From Sutterella sp047777475 (GTDB taxonomy: Bacteria > Pseudomonadota > Gammaproteobacteria > Burkholderiales > Burkholderiaceae_F), in the NCBI GenBank assembly GCA_047777475.1, contig JBKEET010000009.1, positions 1 to 64,000 on the forward strand: a stretch of 64,000 bases of DNA. Direction: 5' to 3'. Shown piece by piece: positions 16,758 through 26,030 of the stretch (position 1 is its first letter; every line of letters starts with the position of its first letter). The notes beneath the pieces were generated by a model. The model saw only the letters and a list, made by a program, of their open reading frames with translations, ran no database searches and was not told the origin of the DNA. The translations under genes and the position numbers were made by a program.

Positions 16758-17417
16758 ATGCAGATCCCAAGCAAAGCGAAGACGCAGCGCGGGCGAGACC
16801 GCGTTGAAGAGCTTCTCACTCAGGCCATCGACATCTTTATTGAAAACGGCTACGCCGGCACTTCGATCGACGAGGTGATCCGCCGCGCCGGCGGCTCGCG
16901 CTCCACGGTCTACCAGAACTACGGCAGCAAGGAAGGCCTCTTTCTCGCGGCGCTGCAGCACATGGCCGACGGCATTTACGAGGCTTACATGAAGCGCTAC
17001 CGCCACGGGCTGACGCTCGAAGAGGACCTGCGCACCTACGCCGACATCATGCTCACGGCGCTCACCGAGCCCAAGGCGCTCGGCGCACAGCGCCTCATTT
17101 ACGCGGAAACGACGCGCATCCCGAAAATCGGCCGCTGGTTCTTCCGCGAAGGCGTGCAGAACTGCTACGAGAGCTTCGCGCGCGTCCTCGCGAACCACAT
17201 CGACGCGCCGCGCGAGTCGCTCATCGACACGGCGGCCCGCTTCACGGAAATGTTCCGCGCGCCGACCACGCTCCGCATGCTCTGCGACCCGTCCTGGGCA
17301 CCGTCGCGCGAAGACATCCTGCGCGAGGTCAACGCTTCCGTGCGGCTCACGATGGCGGCGATCGGGAAGCTTTACGCCGGGCACTTCATCGCAGATCCGC
17401 CGCAGCCGTCGCACTGA
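16758..17417 (+). CDS. TetR/AcrR-family regulator
   Basis: This 219-residue repressor has an N-terminal helix-turn-helix (about residues 13-58: TQAIDIFIENGYAGTSIDEV, then the recognition helix in SRSTVYQNYGSKEGLF) and a C-terminal AcrR/TetR_C-like ligand domain. It diverges from the Bug-family gene over the nested palindrome centred between 16699 and 16700 and probably controls both. The inducer is unknown, perhaps the Bug ligand. A strong bidirectional hairpin follows. Confidence 0.9.
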   Translation: MQIPSKAKTQRGRDRVEELLTQAIDIFIENGYAGTSIDEVIRRAGGSRSTVYQNYGSKEGLFLAALQHMADGIYEAYMKRYRHGLTLEEDLRTYADIMLTALTEPKALGAQRLIYAETTRIPKIGRWFFREGVQNCYESFARVLANHIDAPRESLIDTAARFTEMFRAPTTLRMLCDPSWAPSREDILREVNASVRLTMAAIGKLYAGHFIADPPQPSH

Positions 17418-17444
17418 GCTGCCCCGCTATATATAAATAAGCCA

Positions 17445-17480
17445 AAGGCGGGCTCCCCTTCGGAAAGGAGAGTCCGCCTT
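17445..17480. terminator. Shared terminator between TetR and LysE genes
   Basis: A long stem (17445-17460 with 17465-17480) with a CGGA loop lies between convergent genes. The T-rich flank CCTTTTG on the plus strand is short. It can serve both directions. Confidence 0.75.
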
Positions 17481-17500
17481 CCTTTTGCGCCGGACGGGCC

Positions 17501-18133
17501 TCAGCCCCTGAGCACGCTCGCGACGACCGCGGCGGCGCAGAGCCAGAAGAGCACGGCGCTCACGCGGTTGAGCCACAGGCTGAAGCGCTCGCCCCTGAGG
17601 AAGCGCCCGAACATGGCGGCCGTGTAGCTGTAGGCCAGGTGCACGACAAGGCAGATCACCACGAAGAGCCCCGAGAGCAAGGCCACCTGCGGGCCGTAAG
17701 GCCGGCTCTGATCGATGAAAGGCGGCATGAGCGAAAGAAGGAAAACCACCGTCATGGGATTGGTGAGCTGCAGCGCCGCCGCGTTCCTGACCACTTTTTT
17801 AACGTCCTCGTCCCGGCGGCTTAAGCCCTTGCCGATCGAGCCGAGATCGATCACGGGCGCCTTCCAGCTCTTCCAGCCGAACCAGGCGAGCACCAGGGCG
17901 CCCAGCACCTGCAGCGTGCTGAAAATCGTCGCGTTGGCGGCGATGAGCGCGCCGAGGCCCGTCGCCGAGATCGCGGACATCACCGCCACGCCGAGCGTGT
18001 TCCCGACGGGGGAGCGCCAGGCGTTTTTCTTTCCGTAGCGAAAGGCATTGCTCACCGTATAGAGCACGCCCGCACCCGGCGTGACGCAGGTGACGAAAGT
18101 AACGAACGCATACATCAGAAGCTGTGAATCCAT
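17501..18133 (-). CDS. LysE/RhtB-family exporter
   Basis: This 210-residue inner-membrane exporter of amino acids or derivatives has the RhtB signature near the start (FVTFVTCVTPGAGVLYTVSN) and the second conserved segment QLTNPMTVVFLLSL. Six hydrophobic segments are visible. It is divergent from a LysR regulator, the standard arrangement for inducible exporters. The substrate cannot be read from the sequence. Confidence 0.88.
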   Translation of the reverse strand: MDSQLLMYAFVTFVTCVTPGAGVLYTVSNAFRYGKKNAWRSPVGNTLGVAVMSAISATGLGALIAANATIFSTLQVLGALVLAWFGWKSWKAPVIDLGSIGKGLSRRDEDVKKVVRNAAALQLTNPMTVVFLLSLMPPFIDQSRPYGPQVALLSGLFVVICLVVHLAYSYTAAMFGRFLRGERFSLWLNRVSAVLFWLCAAAVVASVLRG

Positions 18134-18213
18134 CTCCGGCGGCCTGAAGCAAAGGGTTAAAAAGGAAAAACGCTTCTACAAATATAATTGAACACAAAAA
18201 TTTTCAGCGCATC

Positions 18214-18234
18214 AAAATCTGTTGCACTGATTTT
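18214..18234. promoter_or_regulatory. Inverted repeat, probable LysR operator
   Basis: AAAATC and GATTTT separated by 9 bp lie in the 128-bp gap between the divergent LysE and LysR genes, 28 bp before the LysR start. This fits an autoregulatory LysR site. Confidence 0.5.
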
Positions 18235-18261
18235 CATGTTCTTGCTCACAGGGCTTTCACC

Positions 18262-19182
18262 ATGATCAAGCGCTTTGACTACCGCCTCATCCGCCAGCTG
18301 CTGCTCTTTGCCGTCGTCGTCGAGGAAAAGAGCATCCGCCGCGCCGCGGCGAGGCTCTCCATGTCGCAGCCTCCTCTTTCGCAGCAGCTCGACGAGCTCG
18401 AGCGCCGCCTCAAGATGCCGCTGCTCGAGCGCTCGGCGCGCGGCGTGCGCCCGACGCCCGAGGGCGAGGCGCTGCTCCCGGAGATTCAGAAGCTCGTGGT
18501 CGAAGCGGAGATGCTTAACTACAGCGTGCAGCAGGTCCGCCGCGGGCATGCTGGCGTCATCAACATCGGCGCCGTGTTCGGAGCGATGCTCAGCTGGGTG
18601 CCGGGCTTCCGGGCGGCGCTCGCGAAGGCGCTGCCCGAAGCCGCCGTCTTCACCAAGGAAATTGATTCCGCGGACGCCGCCGACGAACTCCTGAGCAAGA
18701 ACATCGCCTTTGCGGTGGGGCATTTTGAAACCCTGCGCGGACCGGGCATCCGCACGGCGCTGCTCGTGAGGAGCCGGCCCGTTGTGCTGCTGCCGGCCGA
18801 CGATGCGCTCGCCTCAGAAAAGACGCTTGCGCTCGCCGATCTCTCGGAAAGGGACTGGGTGATGCCGGCCCGCGACGTCTCGCCCTTTTACGTCGATTCG
18901 CTTATCGGCGCCTGCCGCGCCGCGGGGTTCGACCCGCACATCATTCATGAAGTCAGCACGACGATGCGCGAGATCGCCTATGTGGCCTGCGGCCAGGGCC
19001 TCGGGCTGGTGCCCGAATTCTTCGCGTGCATGCTGCCGCCCGGCGTCGTCGCGAGGCCCCTTTCCGACGCCGGTCCCGTCATCGGCCTTTCGATCGCCTG
19101 GAATGAAGCGGCCATGACGCCGATGCGAAGCGAGGCGCTTCGCATCGCGCTCGGGCTTAATCGACCCAGATCGTGTAATTGA
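18262..19182 (+). CDS. LysR-family regulator of the LysE-type exporter
   Basis: This 306-residue LysR-type protein has its winged HTH at about residues 8-65 (AAARLSMSQPPLSQQLDELE) and a type-2 periplasmic-binding effector domain at about 95-300. It diverges from the LysE-type gene and most likely activates it in response to the exported compound. Its 3' end overlaps the convergent fimbrial tip gene by 26 bp. Confidence 0.9.
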   Translation: MIKRFDYRLIRQLLLFAVVVEEKSIRRAAARLSMSQPPLSQQLDELERRLKMPLLERSARGVRPTPEGEALLPEIQKLVVEAEMLNYSVQQVRRGHAGVINIGAVFGAMLSWVPGFRAALAKALPEAAVFTKEIDSADAADELLSKNIAFAVGHFETLRGPGIRTALLVRSRPVVLLPADDALASEKTLALADLSERDWVMPARDVSPFYVDSLIGACRAAGFDPHIIHEVSTTMREIAYVACGQGLGLVPEFFACMLPPGVVARPLSDAGPVIGLSIAWNEAAMTPMRSEALRIALGLNRPRSCN

Positions 19183-20218
19183 CGCTCGTGCGGTAGGTGC
19201 CCGCCGGCACGTTGGGCTTGAGCTGGCAGACGCCCCAGGAGATCATGCCTTCGCCGTTCATGATGAAGGCGATCGGCCGGATGACGTCCCAGGACCACCA
19301 GGGCTTGCCGAGGTCGCCGAGCTTCTGCGTCTGCGCGCTGCCCCAGGGCAGGCTGCCCGAGCGGCTGCAGGTCACGTCGGCGTTGAGGTTGTAGCGGAGC
19401 CCCAGTTCCGGAGAAAACGTCGTGAGGTGGGTGTCGCTCGCATCGATGCCGCGCACCGGATCGAGCCTTATGTAGATGCTGCCCGGCTCGGCGCGGCTGC
19501 ACGATGCGGTGACATAGGTCTCCTTGCGCGCGAGCAGGTCGCCTTCGAAGCCCTGGCGCACCGTGCCGAAGTCGATGCTGGTCGGCGACACCGAGAAATC
19601 GCAGCTCGACTTGACGAGCGGCGTGCCGCCGTAGACGATGATCTGGTCGCTCGATTCCGCGCCCTGCACGCCGCTGCCCGAAAGGTCGCGAATGCCGATC
19701 TTGAGCGTCTGGATTCTCATGGGACCGGACTCGATCACGCACGGCGTCGAGGAGCAGTAGAGCACGGGCCAGAGGTTTGCCCGCCAGCCGATGGTGTCCC
19801 GTCCCGAGCCGGCCTGACGGTAGGCCGAGGCGATCACGGGCATGCCGCTGTCCGTGTGCGTGATGCCCGCCTGCGGATTGGGAATTTCGATGCTCGCCGA
19901 GCTCGACCCGGCATAGATTTCGAAGTCGCCGTAGACCGTGAGCTTGAGGCCGTTGCCGAGATCGATGGGCAGCGACGTCGGCCGCGAGCCCCAGTAGGCG
20001 ACGAGGCCGAAGCGCTGCACGCGCCCCACGTTCTCGCCGCTCCACGAGCCGGCCGGCTGTTGCTGGTCGCCGTACCAGACGGCCGAGTACCGCAGGTTCG
20101 CCCTGAGCGCTCCGAGGTCGAGGTCCGGCACCGAGGTGCCCGCGGCGAGCGCCGCGCCGGCAAGGAGCAGCGAGGCCGCTCCCGCGGCAAAAAAGCTGCG
20201 CAGCATTCGTTTCATCAT
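19157..20218 (-). CDS. Fimbrial tip adhesin-like protein
   Basis: This 353-residue secreted protein has a signal peptide (cut near residue 25, ALAAG). Residues 26 to about 200 look like a receptor-binding domain, and the C-terminal part (SCDFSVSPTSIDFGTVRQGF to the end) looks like a pilin domain ending in VNYTIWVD, the alternating motif a chaperone binds. It is last in the fimbrial operon and overlaps the usher stop by 4 bp (ATGA), so translation is probably coupled. A tip adhesin role is inferred from architecture; the receptor is unknown. Confidence 0.75.
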   Translation of the reverse strand: MMKRMLRSFFAAGAASLLLAGAALAAGTSVPDLDLGALRANLRYSAVWYGDQQQPAGSWSGENVGRVQRFGLVAYWGSRPTSLPIDLGNGLKLTVYGDFEIYAGSSSASIEIPNPQAGITHTDSGMPVIASAYRQAGSGRDTIGWRANLWPVLYCSSTPCVIESGPMRIQTLKIGIRDLSGSGVQGAESSDQIIVYGGTPLVKSSCDFSVSPTSIDFGTVRQGFEGDLLARKETYVTASCSRAEPGSIYIRLDPVRGIDASDTHLTTFSPELGLRYNLNADVTCSRSGSLPWGSAQTQKLGDLGKPWWSWDVIRPIAFIMNGEGMISWGVCQLKPNVPAGTYRTSVNYTIWVD

Positions 20219-22800
20219 GGTGTGGTTCCTTTTTGCTGAGCCTCTCCGCCCGAAGCGGAAACGCTGCGGCAGACAAGATCGGAACGATGCACCCGGTCTT
20301 TTCTGCCGAAGACGCCGGCGGGAATCTCATAGGGGCATTCCCAAGCTTTCCGCGCGCCCTTTTCAATCAATTCAAAATGCACTGCGCCTTTCCGGGGCGC
20401 CGATTCAAAGTATGCCCTGCCCGTCTCGTCGGTGACGGAATTCGGCGTGAGCTCCCCGCCTTCGCCGATCTGCACCTCCGTTCCGAAGGGCACCGGGCCG
20501 CCGTCCTCGAGCTTCAGCGTAAAGAGCGAGCGCACGCCGGAAATGGCCGGGATGTTGATCTCGACAAGGGCCCCGTCGGCGGGCACGACCGATGCTTCGA
20601 GAGTGCCGACCGTGACGTGCGCAGGGATCGAATCGGGATCGATGCGCACGGCGTTCTTCATATAGTCGGTGAGCGACACCGCCACGGCGCTGTCGCCCGA
20701 AGCCCCGCTGTCGGCCGAATCCTGCAGACGGAAGCCGTCGGCCCCGGGCACGCGGACAATAGCGGCCGACCCCGTGAAGCTGCGTGTCGCAAAGACGCCG
20801 CCGCGGTAGCCGATCACCGTGCCGTCGGCGTGCAGGCTCACCGATCTCTCGTCCTCGCCCCAGCTCGCCGAAACGCTCGCCGCGCCGTGGCTGCCGTCAT
20901 GCGACAGGCCGACCGTGCCGGTGCCCGTGCCGTCTTCGGAGCGCACGCCGGAGACCGTCCAGTTCCAGTGCTTGGCTTCGTCGGCATAGCCGCTCGCGCC
21001 GGCCCTGACCGAAGTGCCCGTGTCGGAATGGCTGACGCCGGAATATACCGTTGTGTCGGCGCTGCTCTCGTTGCCGGTGAGGACCGAAAGCGGCAGGTTG
21101 ACGGTGACGCCGACGGTCCAGCCGCTCGACGAGCTCACGGAGCCGCCAGAAGAGCGCGAGTGCTCGGCGTTGAACGAGAGCATGCCGCCGCGGCGCAGCG
21201 GCATGTTAATGGCAGCGGAAAGCGAATTGCGCTTGGCGCCCGACTTGTAATGCGAGCGCAGCCCGCTCAGCGTGAGGTTGAGGCCCCCGAGCGAGGCGAT
21301 CGACTGCACGACCGAGATCGAAGCGGAATCGCGCAGCGGCTGGAAGCGCAGCTCGTCCTCACTGTCGTAAGCACCGGCCGCCTGCGCGATCGTGAGCGGC
21401 GTGCCGCTCAGCGTGCGCGAATAGCTCGCCGTGATCTGCGTGCTGTCGCCCGCCATTTTCTGCCAGGTGAGCGTCCCCGACGTGCCGTCTTCGTCGGCAT
21501 ATTTATAAGACGACGAAGAATTCGACGCCGAGAGTGAAAAAGCGCCGAGCGCGCCGAAGTCTGACGACACGCCGGCCTGCACGTAGCGGTATTTTTCCGC
21601 CGCCTGCAGGGCGCCGTAAAGCGTGTAGCCGCCGGAAAAGCCGTACCCGGCGCTCAGCAGCGCGACCGTGTCCTTCGAGGCCCCGGTCTCGTCTAGCCGG
21701 CCGATCGCAGCGTCCCAGGAGAAGCGCCCTTCCTTGAGCTGGTTCACGCCTGTCATATAGGGCACGTAATAGGTGCGCTCGGTGCCGTCGTCGCCGCGCA
21801 CGTTCACTTCGATCGTGCCGCCGTAGCCAAGGCCCGGCAGATTGTCAAAGCGAAAGGGGCCGGCTTCAACCTCGCGCCGCATGATGGTGCGGCCGCTCTG
21901 GCGAACCGTGACGACGGAATGCGAAGTCGCCGTGCCCTGGATGACGGGCACGTAATCGCGCTCCCAGGTGTCCTTCTGGTCGTCGTCATCGCGAAGCTCC
22001 ACGCCTACGATGCCCACGGAATCGTCGAAATGGCTGTACGTTGAAACATCGCCCGCCGTAAGTTTGGCACCGAGCGACGGGATGACGCGCATGAGCCGGG
22101 TCTGCACGCGGTCGAAATCGCTTTCGCTCTGCCCCGAACTGCGGTCATAGGTCATCGTCTGCTGGCTTTCGAGGCGCCAGCGCCCGGCATTGGCGCGCAG
22201 CGTCACCGAGGCAAACGCCCGCTGCGTGCTTTCGCCGTCCGTGTGCGTGTCAGAGGCATCGGCCGAATAATCGGCGAAAAGCGCGGGCTCGCCCCAGTCC
22301 CACATGCGCACCGGCATGATGCGCGAGGGCCTCTCCGAAAGCCAGACCTGCGGCACGCTGATTTCGATCACGCCCATGTTCTCGTCGAGCTTGAGCGTGC
22401 TGCCGGGAAGGATTTTTGCGGGATCGCTGAACGTGCTGCCTGCGGGCAGCTCATCGAGCTTCTTCAGGGCGCTTTTTCTCAGGCCCGCCTCGAGCAGGAC
22501 ATCGGCGGGGATCTGCGCGCGCAGCGCACTTTTCCCCTTGCTCTCCGGATCTTTTTCGATCACGACTTTTTTCGAGCCCAGAGAACGGCCGTTGACCTTG
22601 ACTTCATAGCTCTGCTCGCCGAGCCTGCCCTTGACGGCCATCTCCTCGAGATCGCTTTCTGTGACGTCGGCGCCGAGTTCGCGGCGGATTTCGTCCATGT
22701 CAAAGACAAAGCCGCCCTCTGCGGCCGAAGCCGAGAGGGTTGCAAGACAAAGGCATCCGCCAAGCAGGCTGCGGAATCCGCCGAGCCGAGGCCCGGTCAT
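20215..22800 (-). CDS. Fimbrial outer-membrane usher
   Basis: This 861-residue FimD/PapC-type usher forms the outer-membrane pore and assembly platform for the pilins. After the signal peptide (cut near residue 27) come the chaperone-binding N-domain (RRELGADVTESDLEE), the beta-barrel with the plug region (VTVRQSGRTIMRREVEAGPF is the usual usher signature) and the C-terminal carboxypeptidase-like domains. Its length is normal. Four-base overlaps with the chaperone before it and the tip gene after it indicate tight coupling. Confidence 0.93.
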   Translation of the reverse strand: MTGPRLGGFRSLLGGCLCLATLSASAAEGGFVFDMDEIRRELGADVTESDLEEMAVKGRLGEQSYEVKVNGRSLGSKKVVIEKDPESKGKSALRAQIPADVLLEAGLRKSALKKLDELPAGSTFSDPAKILPGSTLKLDENMGVIEISVPQVWLSERPSRIMPVRMWDWGEPALFADYSADASDTHTDGESTQRAFASVTLRANAGRWRLESQQTMTYDRSSGQSESDFDRVQTRLMRVIPSLGAKLTAGDVSTYSHFDDSVGIVGVELRDDDDQKDTWERDYVPVIQGTATSHSVVTVRQSGRTIMRREVEAGPFRFDNLPGLGYGGTIEVNVRGDDGTERTYYVPYMTGVNQLKEGRFSWDAAIGRLDETGASKDTVALLSAGYGFSGGYTLYGALQAAEKYRYVQAGVSSDFGALGAFSLSASNSSSSYKYADEDGTSGTLTWQKMAGDSTQITASYSRTLSGTPLTIAQAAGAYDSEDELRFQPLRDSASISVVQSIASLGGLNLTLSGLRSHYKSGAKRNSLSAAINMPLRRGGMLSFNAEHSRSSGGSVSSSSGWTVGVTVNLPLSVLTGNESSADTTVYSGVSHSDTGTSVRAGASGYADEAKHWNWTVSGVRSEDGTGTGTVGLSHDGSHGAASVSASWGEDERSVSLHADGTVIGYRGGVFATRSFTGSAAIVRVPGADGFRLQDSADSGASGDSAVAVSLTDYMKNAVRIDPDSIPAHVTVGTLEASVVPADGALVEINIPAISGVRSLFTLKLEDGGPVPFGTEVQIGEGGELTPNSVTDETGRAYFESAPRKGAVHFELIEKGARKAWECPYEIPAGVFGRKDRVHRSDLVCRSVSASGGEAQQKGTTP

Positions 22801-23531
22801 CCGCCTTCTCCGTTCCGCACTTCTGCCGGAACAAGCATGCCGTAGTCGTCGACCAATTTGACGCGGAGCGGCCTGCCGCAGGCGATGCCGTCCAGCGGAA
22901 GTTCCGCGCCCGGCGCCAGCATCGGCGAAGGCTCGTTCTGAGGAATGCTTTCCTTTTTGCCGTCACGGACGCTCCTCACGGTAAGCCAGTACGGGGAACC
23001 GTTGCGGAGCACCGCGCTGCCGCTGCGGCAGCGCGCATCGAGCTCGGCCGCCTTGGCGGCGTTGCGCACGCGAAGCCGGGCGGGACGAACAAAAATCTTG
23101 AGCCAGGAGGTTGTGCTCACCGAGACTTTGACGCCCTCGCCGCTTTTAGCGGCGGCCTTTTCGCCCGGCACCGCATGAAGACGCAGATAGCGCAGGCGCT
23201 CGGTGCCGACGTCAGCCTCTTTCACATCCCCGACGAACACGGTCTTGAACGCGGCCTTTTCATGCGCGCCGACGAGCTTTGCGGGCGGGCTGACGATCAC
23301 GTCGGCGGCGCGGCCCGAAGGCTTGCCGGTTTCGTCAGACGAAGCAGCCGAAGCCGTTACCATATACGGGATATCGGAGCGGTTCTCAAACCACACGGTG
23401 GCCGAAGGCCTGTCCGTCAGCAGGACAAGCCGCGAGGCAGAAAGGTGCCAGCCTTCGGCTGCAGCCGCAGGCAGGGCGCCGCAAAGCGCCGCCGCTACGG
23501 CAGTCAGTTCTCTCAGCACGCGTCCGATCAT
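22797..23531 (-). CDS. Fimbrial periplasmic chaperone 1 (divergent)
   Basis: This PapD/FimC-like chaperone has 244 residues and a signal peptide ending near AAAAEG. Two immunoglobulin-like domains are indicated by DRPSATVWFENRSDIPYMV and by TSWLKIFVRPARLRVR, the latter corresponding to the conserved K-L-F-Y-R-P strand. The G1-F1 donor-strand region (ERLRYLRLHAVPG) lacks the classic L-F-W motif, so it may serve the tip protein rather than ordinary pilins. It overlaps the usher by 4 bp and starts 15 bp after the second chaperone. Confidence 0.85.
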   Translation of the reverse strand: MIGRVLRELTAVAAALCGALPAAAAEGWHLSASRLVLLTDRPSATVWFENRSDIPYMVTASAASSDETGKPSGRAADVIVSPPAKLVGAHEKAAFKTVFVGDVKEADVGTERLRYLRLHAVPGEKAAAKSGEGVKVSVSTTSWLKIFVRPARLRVRNAAKAAELDARCRSGSAVLRNGSPYWLTVRSVRDGKKESIPQNEPSPMLAPGAELPLDGIACGRPLRVKLVDDYGMLVPAEVRNGEGG

Positions 23532-23546
23532 ATATATAGTTAGCTC

Positions 23547-24221
23547 TTACTTTAGCCGGGCTTCGACAGGCTGCATGGCGCCGAGGTCATTGACGCCGGA
23601 CCACGAGAGCGCATCGCCCTTCTTCACTTCGAGCGTTACGGTCTTTTCGGAAAACGGCGCGACCATGTCGCTCGCGTCGATGACCTTGCCGTTGAGGCGG
23701 TATTCACCATAAGTGATGTAGTAAGGCGTCGGATTCTTGATATGAAGCCGGCCGCCGTCGACGCTCAGCTCCTGGCGCTTCATCGCCTCGGACTGGCTGT
23801 AGGCCAATCCCTTCGGGCGATAGAAAACCTTGAGACGGCTCACGTAGTTGAAGCGCACGGTATTCTCGGCATCGCTCTTGGCCGGGATGGCCTTAGAGTC
23901 GAGCCAGAAAAGCGATTCCCTATCCTTGGGCAGCGCTTCCGGATTGGTGACGGCAATGCGCACGCGGGCACTCTTGCCAGGCATCATCTTGTGAATCGGC
24001 GGCAGGGCCGCGGCCTTATCTGTTTTCTGCCGATCAACATTTTCAACGCTGTTGCGCACGAGAAATGCCCAATTCGTTTCATTTTTGAGCACGAGACTGC
24101 CCTCGGACGCACCGTTTTCGATAACCACACGCGTGCGATCGAAGCCTATGCCGGTCGCTTCTGCGCTCAGAACTCCGAAGAGTCCAGTAGCGAGCAAAAC
24201 CGCAGCGATCCATTTCTTCAT
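23547..24221 (-). CDS. Fimbrial periplasmic chaperone 2
   Basis: This canonical PapD-type chaperone has 224 residues. The start at 24221 gives a clean signal peptide (MKKWIAAVLLATGLFGVLSA) with GGAG 10 bp upstream; an ATG at 24284 would add 21 residues with no signal character. RESLFWLDSKAIP carries the donor-strand motif and RLKVFYRPKGL the conserved Arg/Lys strand that anchors pilin C-termini. A second chaperone follows, so this one probably handles the bulk pilins. Confidence 0.9.
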   Translation of the reverse strand: MKKWIAAVLLATGLFGVLSAEATGIGFDRTRVVIENGASEGSLVLKNETNWAFLVRNSVENVDRQKTDKAAALPPIHKMMPGKSARVRIAVTNPEALPKDRESLFWLDSKAIPAKSDAENTVRFNYVSRLKVFYRPKGLAYSQSEAMKRQELSVDGGRLHIKNPTPYYITYGEYRLNGKVIDASDMVAPFSEKTVTLEVKKGDALSWSGVNDLGAMQPVEARLK

Positions 24222-24285
24222 TTGCCTGATTCTCCGAAAAGCCGGCGCACGGTGCCAGCTCTTAAAAAGCCCTGCTCTAAACACA

Positions 24286-24319
24286 ATTCGGCCCGGGCTT
24301 AAAAAAGTCCGAGCCGAAT
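24286..24319 (-). promoter_or_regulatory. Intercistronic stem-loop between pilin and chaperone genes
   Basis: The arms ATTCGGCCCGG (24286-24296) and CCGAGCCGAAT (24309-24319) pair with one mismatch, just after the pilin stop. Such a hairpin can act as a partial terminator or mRNA end stabiliser, giving far more pilin than assembly proteins. The U-tract is weak, so read-through is expected. Confidence 0.55.
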
Positions 24320-24343
24320 CGAGGAAAAAGCTAGAGCTTCGAA

Positions 24344-24928
24344 TTACTTGTATTCAACCGTGTAATCCATCTGAGCCTTAACCGTACCGGCCTTAACAGT
24401 AGCGTTCGGGTCGGAATGAACCATTGCTGCTTCAAACGTGACGCCATCATTGGTCCAGTCGAAAGCTTTGCCATCGTTAATCTGAATCGTGGTGGAGGAA
24501 GGATCGCGGAAGTCAATAATATTTTCGCCCCTCTTGATGCGGACAGCAACGCCCTCAGCAAAACCTTCGCCAGAAGCCGTACGCAGGAACATACCGGGAT
24601 TATCACCGGCCATCGCATCTTTCACCGTCATTTCGGCAACCGTCTGCTGAGCGCAGTTATCCATACGAATGGTGACGAACCTCTTCTCAGACTCACCGCC
24701 GTTACGCAGGATGCCAGAGGCAATCGTGCCGAGATCAACGACTTTGTCCTCAGTGTTAAGCTGGCAGGCAGAAGCAATCACCTTGCCATTGAACACGACC
24801 GAACCTTTGCTGACGGTATTAACAACAGTGCTGTCATCATTGGCAGCGGAACCAGTGGTGTCATCAGCAGAAGCGGAGAAAGCGGCAAAAACGCAAAGAG
24901 CGGCAGCGCCGATGCGGAAAAACTTCAT
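24344..24928 (-). CDS. Type 1-like fimbrial pilin, probable major subunit
   Basis: This 194-residue pilin has a signal peptide ending near FSASA. The two pilin cysteines are in IASACQLN and MDNCAQQT, and the C-terminus MDYTVEYK has the penultimate Tyr beta-zipper motif. It has its own promoter region with a TATAAT box, a stem-loop directly after it, and is the pilin nearest the assembly genes. These are reasons to call it the major subunit (inference). Its codon use is noticeably less GC-rich than that of the surrounding genes. Confidence 0.9.
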   Translation of the reverse strand: MKFFRIGAAALCVFAAFSASADDTTGSAANDDSTVVNTVSKGSVVFNGKVIASACQLNTEDKVVDLGTIASGILRNGGESEKRFVTIRMDNCAQQTVAEMTVKDAMAGDNPGMFLRTASGEGFAEGVAVRIKRGENIIDFRDPSSTTIQINDGKAFDWTNDGVTFEAAMVHSDPNATVKAGTVKAQMDYTVEYK

Positions 24929-25466
24929 GATGTTTAAGTGTCCTGTTTAAAGGTTTATTCAGTCGATGAACTGTTTCAGAAAGGGATGGGAACCGCGCTT
25001 GCTGTCAACTTTGTCCTCGACTGAAATAGACGGCGGGACGGCGCTGTTCCTCAGTGGCGTGCATTATACGCGGATAAATGCGTTCAGCATTGAGTGAATC
25101 AAGCTATTTTTGCAACAATGTGTTAATTTTTCGCTAATGTATTCTTTAAATAACTCGCAAAGTTCTCTTCGGAAGACCCGAAACGGTTCATAGAAGCTCT
25201 CGGCGTGCTTTTGGGTTTCAAAACCACTTTTCACAGAAATTTTTGAAAAATTCCCCTATTTCCAGATGTTTTGGCAAAAATCTCAGCCGGAAAATGAGAA
25301 ACTTGATGTTTTTTATGAACTTATTCAAACCCGGATTGAACAAGAACGCAGGCGTTTGTCAATAAGGTAATAGCGGTAGACTGCCGATAATTGCCTATCA
25401 GGCTTGTAGGCTTTAGATACTGTTCGGGAACTGATTCAATTTAACTGAACGACTACAGAGGGCCGA
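24929..25466. other. AT-rich intergenic region, 538 bp, between pilin genes
   Basis: There is no coding sequence. It holds the probable promoter of the 24344-24928 pilin (minus-strand TATAAT at 25063-25068) and, near the other end, a short GCCTA/TAGGC inverted repeat (25393-25411) that may terminate the upstream pilin pair. The base composition is much richer in A and T than the flanking genes. No site-specific inversion repeats were seen. Confidence 0.5.
25063..25068 (-). promoter_or_regulatory. -10 box of the major pilin promoter
   Basis: On the minus strand a perfect TATAAT lies about 135 bp before the pilin start. No good -35 hexamer stands at 17 bp, so an activator may be needed. Confidence 0.45.
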
Positions 25467-26015
25467 TCACTTGTATTCGATCACGTAGTCCATGCGGGCC
25501 TGAATGGTCCCGGGCTTGACGGCGGCATAGCCCTGCGGAGCCCAGAGGAAAGCTTCGAAGGAAAGGTTCTGCCGCGTGTTGTTAACGTACATTCTCACGG
25601 GGCCCTGTGAGAAGTCAAAAGGCTCCGTAGAGCCCGCGGCCCTGACGGCCACGGCAATGCCTTCCGCCGTGCCCGCAGCAGTGAGGTATTTGCTCTCCGA
25701 AGTGCCCGAGCGAAGGCCGTCGGAAAGCGAAAGCCTTGCGAGGCTAGCCTGACTGCAGCCGTTCATGCTGATGGTGAAGCTTTTCGGTACGGTGCCGCTG
25801 TACTTTCGGAAATAAGAGACGGGATAGCGCCCGAGATTGACAGACTGCGTCTTGCTGTCGACAGACACGGCACAGGCGCTCGCTTTCACGGTCACCGTGA
25901 AATCGAAAACGCCGCTCTTCATCGAATCCGCCGACGGAGCCGCAAAGGCGGCCGAAGCGCCGAGGATCGGCATGAGCGCGGCTGCGGCCGTGCTGAAAAA
26001 ACGTTCGCGATTCAT
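25467..26015 (-). CDS. Fimbrial minor pilin
   Basis: This 182-residue pilin-fold protein has a signal peptide cut near residue 25 (ASAAFAA). Cysteines are in KASACAVS and MNGCSQAS, and the C-terminus MDYVIEYK has the chaperone-binding motif. It starts 15 bp after the preceding pilin gene, so the two are cotranscribed. Its sequence differs enough from the other pilins to suggest a minor or alternative subunit. Confidence 0.87.
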   Translation of the reverse strand: MNRERFFSTAAAALMPILGASAAFAAPSADSMKSGVFDFTVTVKASACAVSVDSKTQSVNLGRYPVSYFRKYSGTVPKSFTISMNGCSQASLARLSLSDGLRSGTSESKYLTAAGTAEGIAVAVRAAGSTEPFDFSQGPVRMYVNNTRQNLSFEAFLWAPQGYAAVKPGTIQARMDYVIEYK

Positions 26016-26030
26016 CCGCCCTGAAACCTT

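Noticed and set aside
24929..25466. Possible invertible promoter element for pilin phase variation
   Set aside because: No pair of inverted repeats flanks the promoter and no tyrosine recombinase gene is near.
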